DNA of 39,619 nucleotides, from the NCBI GenBank assembly GCA_934597165.1, contig CAKTQP010000017.1, forward strand, positions 1 to 39,619. Direction: 5' to 3'. The position numbers and the translations under genes are program-made. Under the pieces are notes generated by a model. That model saw only the letters and a program-made list of their open reading frames with translations. It was not told where the DNA came from and made no database searches. Shown here piece by piece: positions 18,151 through 24,807 of the stretch; positions within the stretch are counted from its first letter, which is position 1, and every line of letters begins with the position of its first letter. Origin of the DNA: an uncultured Oscillospiraceae bacterium. Lineage in GTDB: Bacteria > Bacillota > Clostridia > Oscillospirales > Oscillospiraceae.

Positions 18151-20082
18151 TTAGCCGTTGATCTTCTGTGCCACAGCCAAGGCTTCCTCAGTGGCCTTGC
18201 TTGCGTTGCCTGCCTGGGAAGCGTCGCCGATGACGTACAGCTCCTTCACTGCGCCCTTCAGTGCCTCTTCCAAGGGGTTGAAGGCCACACGGCCCATGGC
18301 CAGGACGATGTCGTCAAAGCCGTTCAGCTCCAGGGTCTCGCCGCCCTTGGTGTACACTACGCCATCTTCCTTGAATTCCTGGATGGTGGCTTCGCCTACG
18401 AAGGTAGCGCCATGTTTTTTCAGGTTGGGGATGGTGAAGGCACGGACGAATGCGTGCAGATCGGTGGCCCAATCGCTGAGCATATCAATGACAGTGACCT
18501 GCGCGCCGCGCTCTGCGATGAACTCGGTGGTCTCTACGCCCACCAGGCCGCCGCCGCAGACCAGGACCTTGCTGCCAAAGTTCTTCTTGCCGTCCAGGAT
18601 CTCAGCCGGTTCCAGGAACTTGGGGTTGTCGATGCCAGGGATAGCGGGCTTGAGCAGCTTTGCGCCGGTGGCCAGGACCACGGCGTCTGCGTTCATGGCC
18701 TTGATGGTATCCGCAGTAGCAGCAACACCGGTCTGGATGTCTACGCCGTACTTTTCGCACATACGGACCCAGTACTTCAACAGACGGATGATCTCCACCT
18801 TGGTGGGAGGCAGAGCGGCGATACGGAACTGGCCGCCGATCTTGGTATCCTGTTCCAGGACGGTGACCTGATGGCCAGCCTTTGCCAGACGCCATGCGGT
18901 CTCCAGACCGGCAGGGCCAGCGCCGACGATGACCACCTTCTTGGGCTGTGCGGCGGGCTTCAGGTCTGCGCCTTCGTTGCCGGTCAGGGGGTTGGCCAGG
19001 CAGCAGATGCCGATGTTCAGATCCAGGTGGCCGTGGCAGGACTGCTCACAGGCGATGCAGGGACAGATCTCATCCACAGCGCCGCAGGCGACCTTGTTGG
19101 GGATGGCGGGGTCAGCGATGGATTCTCTGCCCAGTGCGCACATATCCGCCTCGCCGGTGGCGATGATGGATTCCACCAGATAGGGGTCGTTGATCTTGCC
19201 CACGGTGATGACAGGGATGGAAACAGCCTTCTTGATCTCCGCTGCGGTAAAGGCGTTGAAGCCAGCGGGGACGGCTGCGGGAACGCTCATCCATTCCAGG
19301 CTGCCATAGGTACACAGGGAGGCGTGGATGGCGTTGACACCAGCGTCTTCCATCATCTTGCAGATGATCTTGGCCTGGTTCAGATCTACGCCGTCCTGCA
19401 CCAGTTCCCGGACACTGGAGCGGAAGAGGACGGGGAAGCCGTTGCCGCACTTGCGGCGGATGTTCTTCATGATGTCCAGGGGGAACTTCATCCGGCTGAC
19501 CAGGTCGCCGCCGAACTCATCCATACGCTTGTTGGAGTGTGCGGAGATGAACTGACCGATCAGGTAGCCATGTGCGCCGTGGACTTCCACGCCGTCAAAG
19601 CCTGCCAGCATGGCACGACGTGCGCCGTCGCCGAACTGTTCGATGAGCTGGTAGACCCGCTCGGTGGTCATCTCGTTGGGGATGATCTTCATGAGGGGAC
19701 AGGAGACAGCGGAAGGAGCTTCCAGGGGCAGACCGTGGGTGTTGACCTCGTTGGTCTGGCGGCCAGCATGGTGGAGCTGGAGGATGATCTTCGCGCCGTA
19801 CTGGTGGACGGACTCGGTCAGGCGCTTCAGACCGGCGATGTGTTCATCACTCCACACACCCACTTCGTTGGGGATGGAGCGGCCAGCGGGATCGATGGCG
19901 GTCACTTCCAGGATGATGAGGCCAAAACCACCCTTGGCACGGGCGGTGTAGTAGTCGATCAGCCGCTGGGTCACAAAGCCTTCCCCGTCAGCGAAGTTGG
20001 TGCCCATGGGGGGGACGACGAAGCGGTTGCGGACGGTCATATTCCCAATCTGGATGGGAGAAAGAGCATGCTTAAATTCCAT
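18151..20082 (-). CDS. NADH:flavin oxidoreductase, enoate/2,4-dienoyl-CoA reductase type
   Basis: A 643-residue multidomain flavoenzyme. Residues 1-330 are an Old Yellow Enzyme-type FMN barrel (LSPIQIGNMTVRNRFVVPPM at the start, QLHHAGRQ, DGVEVHGAHGYLIGQF, VITVGKI). Then comes a 4Fe-4S cluster motif C-x2-C-x3-C (CIACEQSC, about 340) with a further Cys pair about 11 residues on. Next are an FAD-binding domain (VVIVGAGPAGLETA, about 385) and a nucleotide-binding domain (VLVCGGGLVGVETTEF, about 510). This matches 2-enoate reductases and 2,4-dienoyl-CoA reductases, which reduce conjugated C=C bonds with NADH. GGAGG precedes the ATG. No sigma-54 element is seen, only a sigma-70 promoter. Confidence 0.9.
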   Translation of the reverse strand: MEFKHALSPIQIGNMTVRNRFVVPPMGTNFADGEGFVTQRLIDYYTARAKGGFGLIILEVTAIDPAGRSIPNEVGVWSDEHIAGLKRLTESVHQYGAKIILQLHHAGRQTNEVNTHGLPLEAPSAVSCPLMKIIPNEMTTERVYQLIEQFGDGARRAMLAGFDGVEVHGAHGYLIGQFISAHSNKRMDEFGGDLVSRMKFPLDIMKNIRRKCGNGFPVLFRSSVRELVQDGVDLNQAKIICKMMEDAGVNAIHASLCTYGSLEWMSVPAAVPAGFNAFTAAEIKKAVSIPVITVGKINDPYLVESIIATGEADMCALGRESIADPAIPNKVACGAVDEICPCIACEQSCHGHLDLNIGICCLANPLTGNEGADLKPAAQPKKVVIVGAGPAGLETAWRLAKAGHQVTVLEQDTKIGGQFRIAALPPTKVEIIRLLKYWVRMCEKYGVDIQTGVAATADTIKAMNADAVVLATGAKLLKPAIPGIDNPKFLEPAEILDGKKNFGSKVLVCGGGLVGVETTEFIAERGAQVTVIDMLSDWATDLHAFVRAFTIPNLKKHGATFVGEATIQEFKEDGVVYTKGGETLELNGFDDIVLAMGRVAFNPLEEALKGAVKELYVIGDASQAGNASKATEEALAVAQKING

Positions 20083-20141
20083 AAATCATACCTCCAAAAG
20101 ATTGTAAGTAAAATACCTTTTTCGAGCTGTTTTGTATCTTT

Positions 20142-20170
20142 AGTATAGGTTCTCTGATGGAACAATTCAA
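20142..20170 (-). promoter_or_regulatory. Sigma-70 promoter of the flavin oxidoreductase gene
   Basis: On the minus strand, TTGAAT (20165-20170) and TATACT (20142-20147) are 17 bp apart, 60 bases before the start codon. Confidence 0.7.
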
Positions 20171-20224
20171 TTTACAACTCGGTTCTCATGTCAACTTTTC
20201 CGCAGTTTTTCTCCTGTTTTTCAT

Positions 20225-20255
20225 CAAAAAACGCCCTCCGATCCCGGAGGGCGTT
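20225..20255 (-). terminator. Intrinsic terminator of the alcohol dehydrogenase operon
   Basis: An 11-bp stem (20230-20240 with 20245-20255, AACGCCCTCCG) has a four-base loop and a T run on the minus strand (complement of 20226-20231). It lies 47 bases beyond the alcohol dehydrogenase stop. Confidence 0.88.
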
Positions 20256-20301
20256 CCTGTTCCAAGCAGTTAAAAAAACTACGTTTTCTTTTTTATCCGG
20301 A

Positions 20302-21459
20302 TCAGCTATTGTAATCCCAGATATCGCCCAGCATTTCTTCCAGTTGTGCCTTGCTCAGAGGACGGGGGATGACAGGCCAGCAGTTGTCGGCCATCACGAT
20401 GTCGGCAATGCCCACCATGGCCTCTCTGGTGATGCCATACTCGGTCATGGGCTTGATGTGGATGCGCTTCATCAGCGCCTTGATCTCGTCGGAGACCAGC
20501 TTGCCGATGCCTTCGGGGGTGATGTCGGGATCATAGGTCAGACCCATGTAATCCGCCACCAGCTTCACCTGTTCCGGCTCGGAAACAGCAGCATATTCCA
20601 TGACGGCAGGCAGAGGCCAAGCGCAGGAGATGCCGTGGGTGGTGTGGAAGGCAGCGCCCATGCACTGACCGATGGCGTGACCCAGGTGGCAGCCCATAAC
20701 GCCGAAGCCGGCGCCGATCAGGTTGGAGGCAATCATCATGTTCTCACGTGCCTTTTCGTTGTGGGGATCGTGTACTGCGGTCTCCACGTTCTCCATCAGC
20801 AGCTTGATGCCCCAGCCGCACAGTGCGTCTGTCTTGGGGCACTGGATCAAGCCGGTCATGCACTCTGCCGCATGGGCGAAGGCGTCCATGGCAGTGGCTG
20901 CGGTCAGCTCTGCCGGCAGGTCATAGGTCAGCTCGGGGTCGCAGATGGCCAGGTCAGCCTTCTGGAAGGGGACCTTCTTGGTGTTGGTGGTGGTGTCAGA
21001 GATGACGCTGTAGAAGGTGCTCTCGCTGCCCGTGCCCGTGGTGGTGGGGATCTCAAAGATGGGGACCGTGGGATTGGGGGCAAAGACGCCATAGTACTGG
21101 GACAGGGGTGCGGGATTGGTCTGAAGGATGCCGATGGACTTGGCTGCGTCCATGGGGGAACCGCCGCCCAAGCCGATGATGCCGTCGATGCCTTCCTGCT
21201 TGCCCAGCTCTGCCGCCTCATAGACGACAGTATCCAGGGGGTCTACGTTGCACTTGTCATAGACAACATAGCCCACGCCCTCTGCGTCCAGAGACGCCTT
21301 GACCTTCTCCACAATGGGAGAGCTGCCCAGGAAGGGATCGGTGACGATCAGCATCTTCTTCAGGCCCTTTTCCTTTGCCGCTTCGCCGACCTTCTTGACC
21401 GCGCCGGCACCCATCCATGTATAACAAGTGGATTCATAATAGTTGATTTTATAGGACAT
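20302..21459 (-). CDS. Iron-containing (group III) alcohol dehydrogenase, copy 2
   Basis: A 385-residue NAD(P)-dependent alcohol dehydrogenase. It has the dinucleotide loop GIIGLGGGSPMDAAKS, the conserved PTTTGTGSEST, and metal ligands in TAMDAFAHAAECMT (Asp, His) and GHAIGQCMGAAFHTTHG (two His). It is clearly paralogous to the gene directly upstream: the same blocks (for example SIGILQTNP-PLSQYYGVFAPNPT) occur in the same order, so the pair arose by tandem duplication. GGAGG lies seven bases before the ATG, and 33 bases separate it from the upstream copy, so they share the sigma-54 promoter at 22761. Substrate unknown; it could interconvert a short aldehyde and its alcohol. Confidence 0.92.
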   Translation of the reverse strand: MSYKINYYESTCYTWMGAGAVKKVGEAAKEKGLKKMLIVTDPFLGSSPIVEKVKASLDAEGVGYVVYDKCNVDPLDTVVYEAAELGKQEGIDGIIGLGGGSPMDAAKSIGILQTNPAPLSQYYGVFAPNPTVPIFEIPTTTGTGSESTFYSVISDTTTNTKKVPFQKADLAICDPELTYDLPAELTAATAMDAFAHAAECMTGLIQCPKTDALCGWGIKLLMENVETAVHDPHNEKARENMMIASNLIGAGFGVMGCHLGHAIGQCMGAAFHTTHGISCAWPLPAVMEYAAVSEPEQVKLVADYMGLTYDPDITPEGIGKLVSDEIKALMKRIHIKPMTEYGITREAMVGIADIVMADNCWPVIPRPLSKAQLEEMLGDIWDYNS

Positions 21460-21492
21460 ACCGTAACCTCCGTTTCCGTAATCGTGTGTGCA

Positions 21493-22662
21493 TTAACCCT
21501 TGTAGGAGTCGTAGACCTTCCCCAGCAGCTCTTCCAGCTCCGCCTTGGTCAGGGGGCTGGGGATGACAGGCCAGCAGTTATCTTCCATAACGATGTCCGC
21601 AATGCCGATCAGCGCTTCTCTGGTGATGCCGTACTCGCTCATGGGCTGGAGACCCAGGGTGTTGTACATGAAATCGCTGATGCCGTCGGAGACCAGCTTG
21701 CCGATGCCTTCGGCGGTGATGTCGGGATCATAGGTCAGACCCATGAAGTCTGCCACGATCTTCACCTTGTCGGGGTTGGCGATGGCTGCATACTCCATGG
21801 TAGCAGGCAGCGCCCAAGCGCAGGAGATGCCGTGGGTGGTGTGGAAGGCAGCACCCATGCACTGGCCGATGGCGTGGCCCAGGTGGCAGCCCATCTCGCC
21901 GAAGCCGATGCCGATCAGGTTGGCGGCGTCCATCATATTCTGACGGGCTTCAATGTTCTCCGGTTCCTTCATGCAGACCGGTGCCCAGGTCATGATCTGA
22001 CGGATGCCATAGGAGCACAAGGCGTCCGTATGGGGGTTCTGGATCAGGCCGGTGATGCATTCTGCCGCGTGGGAGAAGGCGTCCATGGCGGTGGCAGCGG
22101 TGAGCTGGGGAGGCAGGCCAATGGTCAGCTCGCCATCGCAGAAGGCCAGGTCGGCGTTCTGGAGGGGGACCTTCTTGGTGTTGGTGGTGGTGTCGGAGAT
22201 GACACTGTAGGAGGTGCACTCACTGCCGGTGCCGGAGGTGGTGGGCACTTCCCAGATGGGAATGGTGGGATTGGGTGCGAACACGCCATAGTACTGAGAC
22301 AGGGGCATGGGATTGGTCTGGAGGATGCCGATGGACTTGGCTGCATCCAGGGAGGAGCCGCCGCCCAGACCGATGATAAAGTCCGCGCCGGACTGCTTGC
22401 ACAGCTCCGCTGCCTTGAACACGATGGTGTCCAGGGGATCCACGTTGATCTCGTCAAAGACGATGTAGTCCACGCCCGCACGTTTCAGGGAGCGTTCCAG
22501 TTTGGTCAGGATGCCGGCCTTGACCACGCCGCCGTCGGTGACGATAAAGGCTTTCTGCAGGTTACGTGCTCTTGCCTGAAGGCCCAGCTCCATGATGATG
22601 CCAGGGCCGCTGAAAACCGGACACTTCTGACCGTAAATATAAACTTCTTTCGGGTATGCCAT
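21493..22662 (-). CDS. Iron-containing (group III) alcohol dehydrogenase, copy 1
   Basis: A 389-residue group III alcohol dehydrogenase and first gene of a two-gene operon. It has the cofactor loop FIIGLGGGSSLDAAKS, PTTSGTGSECT, and metal-binding blocks TAMDAFSHAAECIT and GHAIGQCMGAAFHTTHG. The start at 22662 (MAYPKEVYIYG) is chosen over a Met 29 codons upstream, because GAGGAGG lies seven bases before it. A near-perfect sigma-54 element lies 99 bases upstream. The two copies differ most at their N-termini and C-termini, hinting at different substrates or at hetero-oligomer formation. Confidence 0.92.
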   Translation of the reverse strand: MAYPKEVYIYGQKCPVFSGPGIIMELGLQARARNLQKAFIVTDGGVVKAGILTKLERSLKRAGVDYIVFDEINVDPLDTIVFKAAELCKQSGADFIIGLGGGSSLDAAKSIGILQTNPMPLSQYYGVFAPNPTIPIWEVPTTSGTGSECTSYSVISDTTTNTKKVPLQNADLAFCDGELTIGLPPQLTAATAMDAFSHAAECITGLIQNPHTDALCSYGIRQIMTWAPVCMKEPENIEARQNMMDAANLIGIGFGEMGCHLGHAIGQCMGAAFHTTHGISCAWALPATMEYAAIANPDKVKIVADFMGLTYDPDITAEGIGKLVSDGISDFMYNTLGLQPMSEYGITREALIGIADIVMEDNCWPVIPSPLTKAELEELLGKVYDSYKG

Positions 22663-22760
22663 TGTTTTACCTCCTCGTGCTAAGTCGTCCGCCACAGCGG
22701 ACAGGTCTGTTTGTTGTCGGTATCTATGATTCAAATGGGATGCTTGCATGAAAAATCTTT

Positions 22761-22777
22761 AGCAATTCTTGTGCCAA
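22761..22777 (-). promoter_or_regulatory. Sigma-54 promoter of the alcohol dehydrogenase pair
   Basis: The minus strand reads TTGGCACAAGAATTGCT, essentially the full -24/-12 consensus (TTGGCAC-N5-TTGCT). It is the best of the eight elements in the window. Confidence 0.92.
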
Positions 22778-22832
22778 TTTATCATATTTCGCCGTTTTTC
22801 TCAAAACTTTTTTAGGAATATCGCTCACTCGC

Positions 22833-23558
22833 TCAGTGCCAATGGACCACCATGTACAGCCCTGCGGCCACAAAGGAGGCGCAGATCTGACCGGCGACAG
22901 GGATCCAGCCATAGTCCCACTCCGAGCTGCCCTTCTTGTGGACGGGCAGGAGGGTGTGCGCCAGACGGGGGCCCAGGTCACGGGCACAGTTCAGGGATGC
23001 GCCGGTGCAGCCGCCCATACAGATGGCCAGACCAAAGACCAGGGTGCCGATCAGGCAGGCCTTTGCCAGCTGGCTGCAATCGGTGTTGACGATCTCCATG
23101 ACGAAGTAGATCAGGAAGGTGGTGCCGATCAGCTCGGACAGGAAGTTCTTCCAAGTATCCCGGATGGCGGGGCGGGTGGTGAAGCAGTTGAGCTTGACGC
23201 CCACGTCTTCGGTGACCTGGAACTGCTTGAGGAAGGTCAGATAGACCAGGTAGGAGCCGACCAGCATACCCAGGATGTCTGCCACGATGAAGATCAGCGC
23301 TTTGGTCAGCAGGATCTCCCCGCGCCACAGGAAGCCCAAGATGACCGCCGGGTTAAAATAAGCGCCGCTGACGTCCATAAAGATGAAGGCGGGCAGTGCC
23401 ACTGCGACGCCCCACGCCACATCAATGCCGGTGGTTCCCAGGCCTTTGCCGTTAGAACCGTCTAAGATGCAGTTGGCCACAACGCCGTCACCGATATAGA
23501 TCAGGAGCAGAGAACCAACAAATTCTGCTAAGATTTGCTGCCATAACGTAAATTCCAT
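22833..23558 (-). CDS. Aquaporin/glycerol-facilitator family channel with variant second NPA box
   Basis: A 241-residue membrane channel of the MIP family with six hydrophobic helices. The first pore motif is normal (SGAYFNPAVILG, Asn69-Pro70-Ala71). The second is Asn190-Cys191-Ala192 in GASLNCARDLGP, where most family members have NPA; the following selectivity-filter Arg and the D-x-G-P are kept. It probably passes a small neutral solute such as glycerol, a diol or an alcohol. The start at 23558 (MEFTLWQ) is chosen because GAGGAG lies just upstream and inside an eight-codon longer in-frame reading. It lies directly upstream of the alcohol dehydrogenase operon and has its own sigma-54 element. 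Confidence 0.92.
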   Translation of the reverse strand: MEFTLWQQILAEFVGSLLLIYIGDGVVANCILDGSNGKGLGTTGIDVAWGVAVALPAFIFMDVSGAYFNPAVILGFLWRGEILLTKALIFIVADILGMLVGSYLVYLTFLKQFQVTEDVGVKLNCFTTRPAIRDTWKNFLSELIGTTFLIYFVMEIVNTDCSQLAKACLIGTLVFGLAICMGGCTGASLNCARDLGPRLAHTLLPVHKKGSSEWDYGWIPVAGQICASFVAAGLYMVVHWH

Positions 23559-23755
23559 AGAGTCATCTCCTCTTTCTGTCATAAATGGATTCTTTCACGG
23601 TTAACCCCTCAACCGTTTTTGCTTCAGGTCGTCGTTGGACCCGCAGGATCTGGCATTCCTCCTTCCCCTCATTTGCATTCCTGCCACAGCAGCGCAGACC
23701 ATAAACAGCTCGACTCAACTGTCTGCCGCTCTTGTAGCAACTGTTTGTTAAAACA

Positions 23756-23772
23756 AGCAAATCCAATGCCAG
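23756..23772 (-). promoter_or_regulatory. Sigma-54 promoter of the channel gene
   Basis: The minus strand reads CTGGCATTGGATTTGCT with correct -24/-12 spacing. The predicted leader is about 185 bases, longer than for the other sigma-54 genes here. Confidence 0.78.
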
Positions 23773-23891
23773 CTTTGTTCTTCCCTTTGTGCATTTTTTA
23801 ATTTGCCCCAACCGGCGGGTCTCTTCATTGCAGTTCCTCTCTTTCAACTCTGATCTGCCCTGCCATTCCCGCTGATGGGACGCCGGACGGG

Positions 23892-23926
23892 TTTCATTCC
23901 GAGGAGATCGTATTTCATTGCTGAAA
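23892..23926. promoter_or_regulatory. Activator-site palindrome with degenerate partner
   Basis: TTTCATTGCTGAAA (23913-23926) is a perfect TTYCA-N4-TGRAA palindrome. TTTCATTCCGAGGA (23892-23905) is a half-matching copy 21 bp away. They lie about 120-170 bp upstream of the channel gene's sigma-54 element. Confidence 0.6.
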
Positions 23927-24035
23927 TCGTCCGGCATTTTCCCTATATCCCTAGTATACCAGACCGGATTTTTCGCACGCAATTTACAATCCACCCCGCC
24001 TGTCAATTCTTTTCCCCTTTCCTCCCCTTACCTAA

Positions 24036-24082
24036 ACAAAAAAAACGGAAGGCGTACACAGTTGCGTACGCCTTCCGTTTTT
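24036..24082. terminator. Strong bidirectional terminator in the gene-free stretch
   Basis: A 12-bp stem (24046-24057 with 24066-24077, CGGAAGGCGTAC) has an eight-base loop, a T run on the plus strand (24078-24082) and a longer one on the minus strand (complement of the A run 24038-24045). No protein gene lies close enough to need it. It would end a minus-strand RNA made across the repeat region. Confidence 0.88.
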
Positions 24083-24135
24083 GAAAAAAGGGGTTTCATG
24101 TTTGATTTCGTATCGTTCGCCCTGTCCAGATCGGA

Positions 24136-24152
24136 CATTCACAAGAACCACA
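24136..24152 (+). repeat. Alternating repeat, copy R1
   Basis: CATTCACAAGAACCACA. First of four related copies; same orientation as R3 and inverted relative to R2 and R4. Confidence 0.85.
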
Positions 24153-24276
24153 GGGCGTATAGAAAGGGGCGACAGGTGGTAGTTTGCGTTATCGCAGCCC
24201 TCCGCTTTCAGGAGGTAGGAGGACCAACGGCAGGTGCCATTGGCGACGGAGGGCTTCTTTTCAGGAGGGATTCGTT

Positions 24277-24318
24277 ATGGACACGTGTTGTCCCATCGCC
24301 GCTTCTATCGCTGTATGA
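24277..24318 (+). CDS. Possible 13-codon peptide ORF
   Basis: An ATG with an ideal AGGAGG (24263-24268, eight bases upstream) opens a 13-codon frame, MDTCCPIAASIAV, whose TGA stop ends exactly where repeat R2 begins. The ribosome site is far better than chance, but the frame is tiny and lies in a structured region, so it may be only coincidence or a leader peptide. Confidence 0.25.
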   Translation: MDTCCPIAASIAV

Positions 24319-24337
24319 TTCTTGTGAATGTTCAATG
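24319..24337 (-). repeat. Alternating repeat, copy R2
   Basis: TTCTTGTGAATGTTCAATG, the exact 19-nt reverse complement of R3. Similarity extends further outward: GATCC and TGCCGGGA blocks to its right reappear inverted to the left of R3. Confidence 0.88.
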
Positions 24338-24481
24338 CAGATCCATGCCGGGACTGGTAGGCTGAATATTGGTTGTGTTGAAAGGAAACGCTCGCTTGCG
24401 CAAAGCCCGAATGCAATCCGCGTAGGGAGAGAAGTAAGTAGACTAGAAAGAATTAGGATGCTATCCCGGCACATTTGGATC

Positions 24482-24500
24482 CATTGAACATTCACAAGAA
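24482..24500 (+). repeat. Alternating repeat, copy R3
   Basis: CATTGAACATTCACAAGAA, a perfect 19/19 complement of R2, followed by CCACA as in R1. Confidence 0.88.
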
Positions 24501-24720
24501 CCACATCTACACGCAACGGGAGCGGATAAGAGGATCCGTGTTACACAATCAAACCTAACATCACAGTTATTTTCAAAAAGAGGGCATCTGTCCTGACGCG
24601 CACAGAGGTAAGGGGGCGCGTGAGGACAGCGGTAGTGAGCCGGGGGATTTGTTTTACTTCAGGAGGACTCCCGGCCGCAGACGTTGCCCGCTCCGCTTTT
24701 GCGCTTTTGGCAGATCATGA

Positions 24721-24739
24721 TTCTTGTGAATATCCAATG
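24721..24739 (-). repeat. Alternating repeat, copy R4
   Basis: TTCTTGTGAATATCCAATG, 17 of 19 bases identical to R2 and, like R2, preceded by ATGA. Confidence 0.85.
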
Positions 24740-24746
24740 TGAGGGT

Positions 24747-24774
24747 GCAAGGGAGCAGTCGCCCGCTCCCTTGC
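24747..24774. other. Hairpin after the 4-hydroxybutyrate dehydrogenase-like gene
   Basis: A perfect ten-bp stem GCAAGGGAGC/GCTCCCTTGC (24747-24756 with 24765-24774) 34 bases beyond the gene's stop. There is no T run on either strand, so it may be a 3' stabiliser, or transcription may continue into the repeat region. Confidence 0.6.
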
Positions 24775-24807
24775 GGGGGTATTTCTGTCTTCTGGGTAAG
24801 AAGATCC

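Larger units (their letters stand above)
24118..24337. ncRNA. Candidate structured RNA or element, unit 1
   Basis: No protein gene is credible here, but the sequence folds densely. The outer arms 24136-24147 and 24319-24330 form a perfect 12-bp pair. Inside, AGCCCTCCG (24196-24204) pairs with CGGAGGGCT (24247-24255), enclosing a hairpin CCAA-C-GGCA-GG-TGCC-A-TTGG (24224-24243). An alternative eight-bp pair (24118-24125 with 24150-24157) would trap the left outer arm, a switch-like overlap. Strand is undecided; no known RNA family was recognised. Confidence 0.4.
24482..24739. ncRNA. Candidate structured RNA or element, unit 2
   Basis: Bounded by R3 and R4, whose ends pair. Internally CTGTCCT-G-ACGCGC (24588-24601) pairs with GCGCGT-G-AGGACAG (24616-24629), 13 bp around one G-G mismatch, and a second GC-rich hairpin GCCGGG/CCCGGC lies at about 24639-24675. 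TTCAGGAGG (24658-24666) also occurs twice in unit 1 (24207, 24260). No open reading frame with a ribosome site is present. Confidence 0.4.

Noticed and set aside
23918..24487. A 189-codon plus-strand reading frame across the repeat region
   Set aside because: It runs through a strong terminator and two repeat copies, has no ribosome site, and its composition does not resemble protein.
24136..24739. CRISPR-like array
   Set aside because: The four repeats alternate in orientation and have unequal spacings of about 170-230 bases; there are no direct repeats with uniform spacers and no cas genes.
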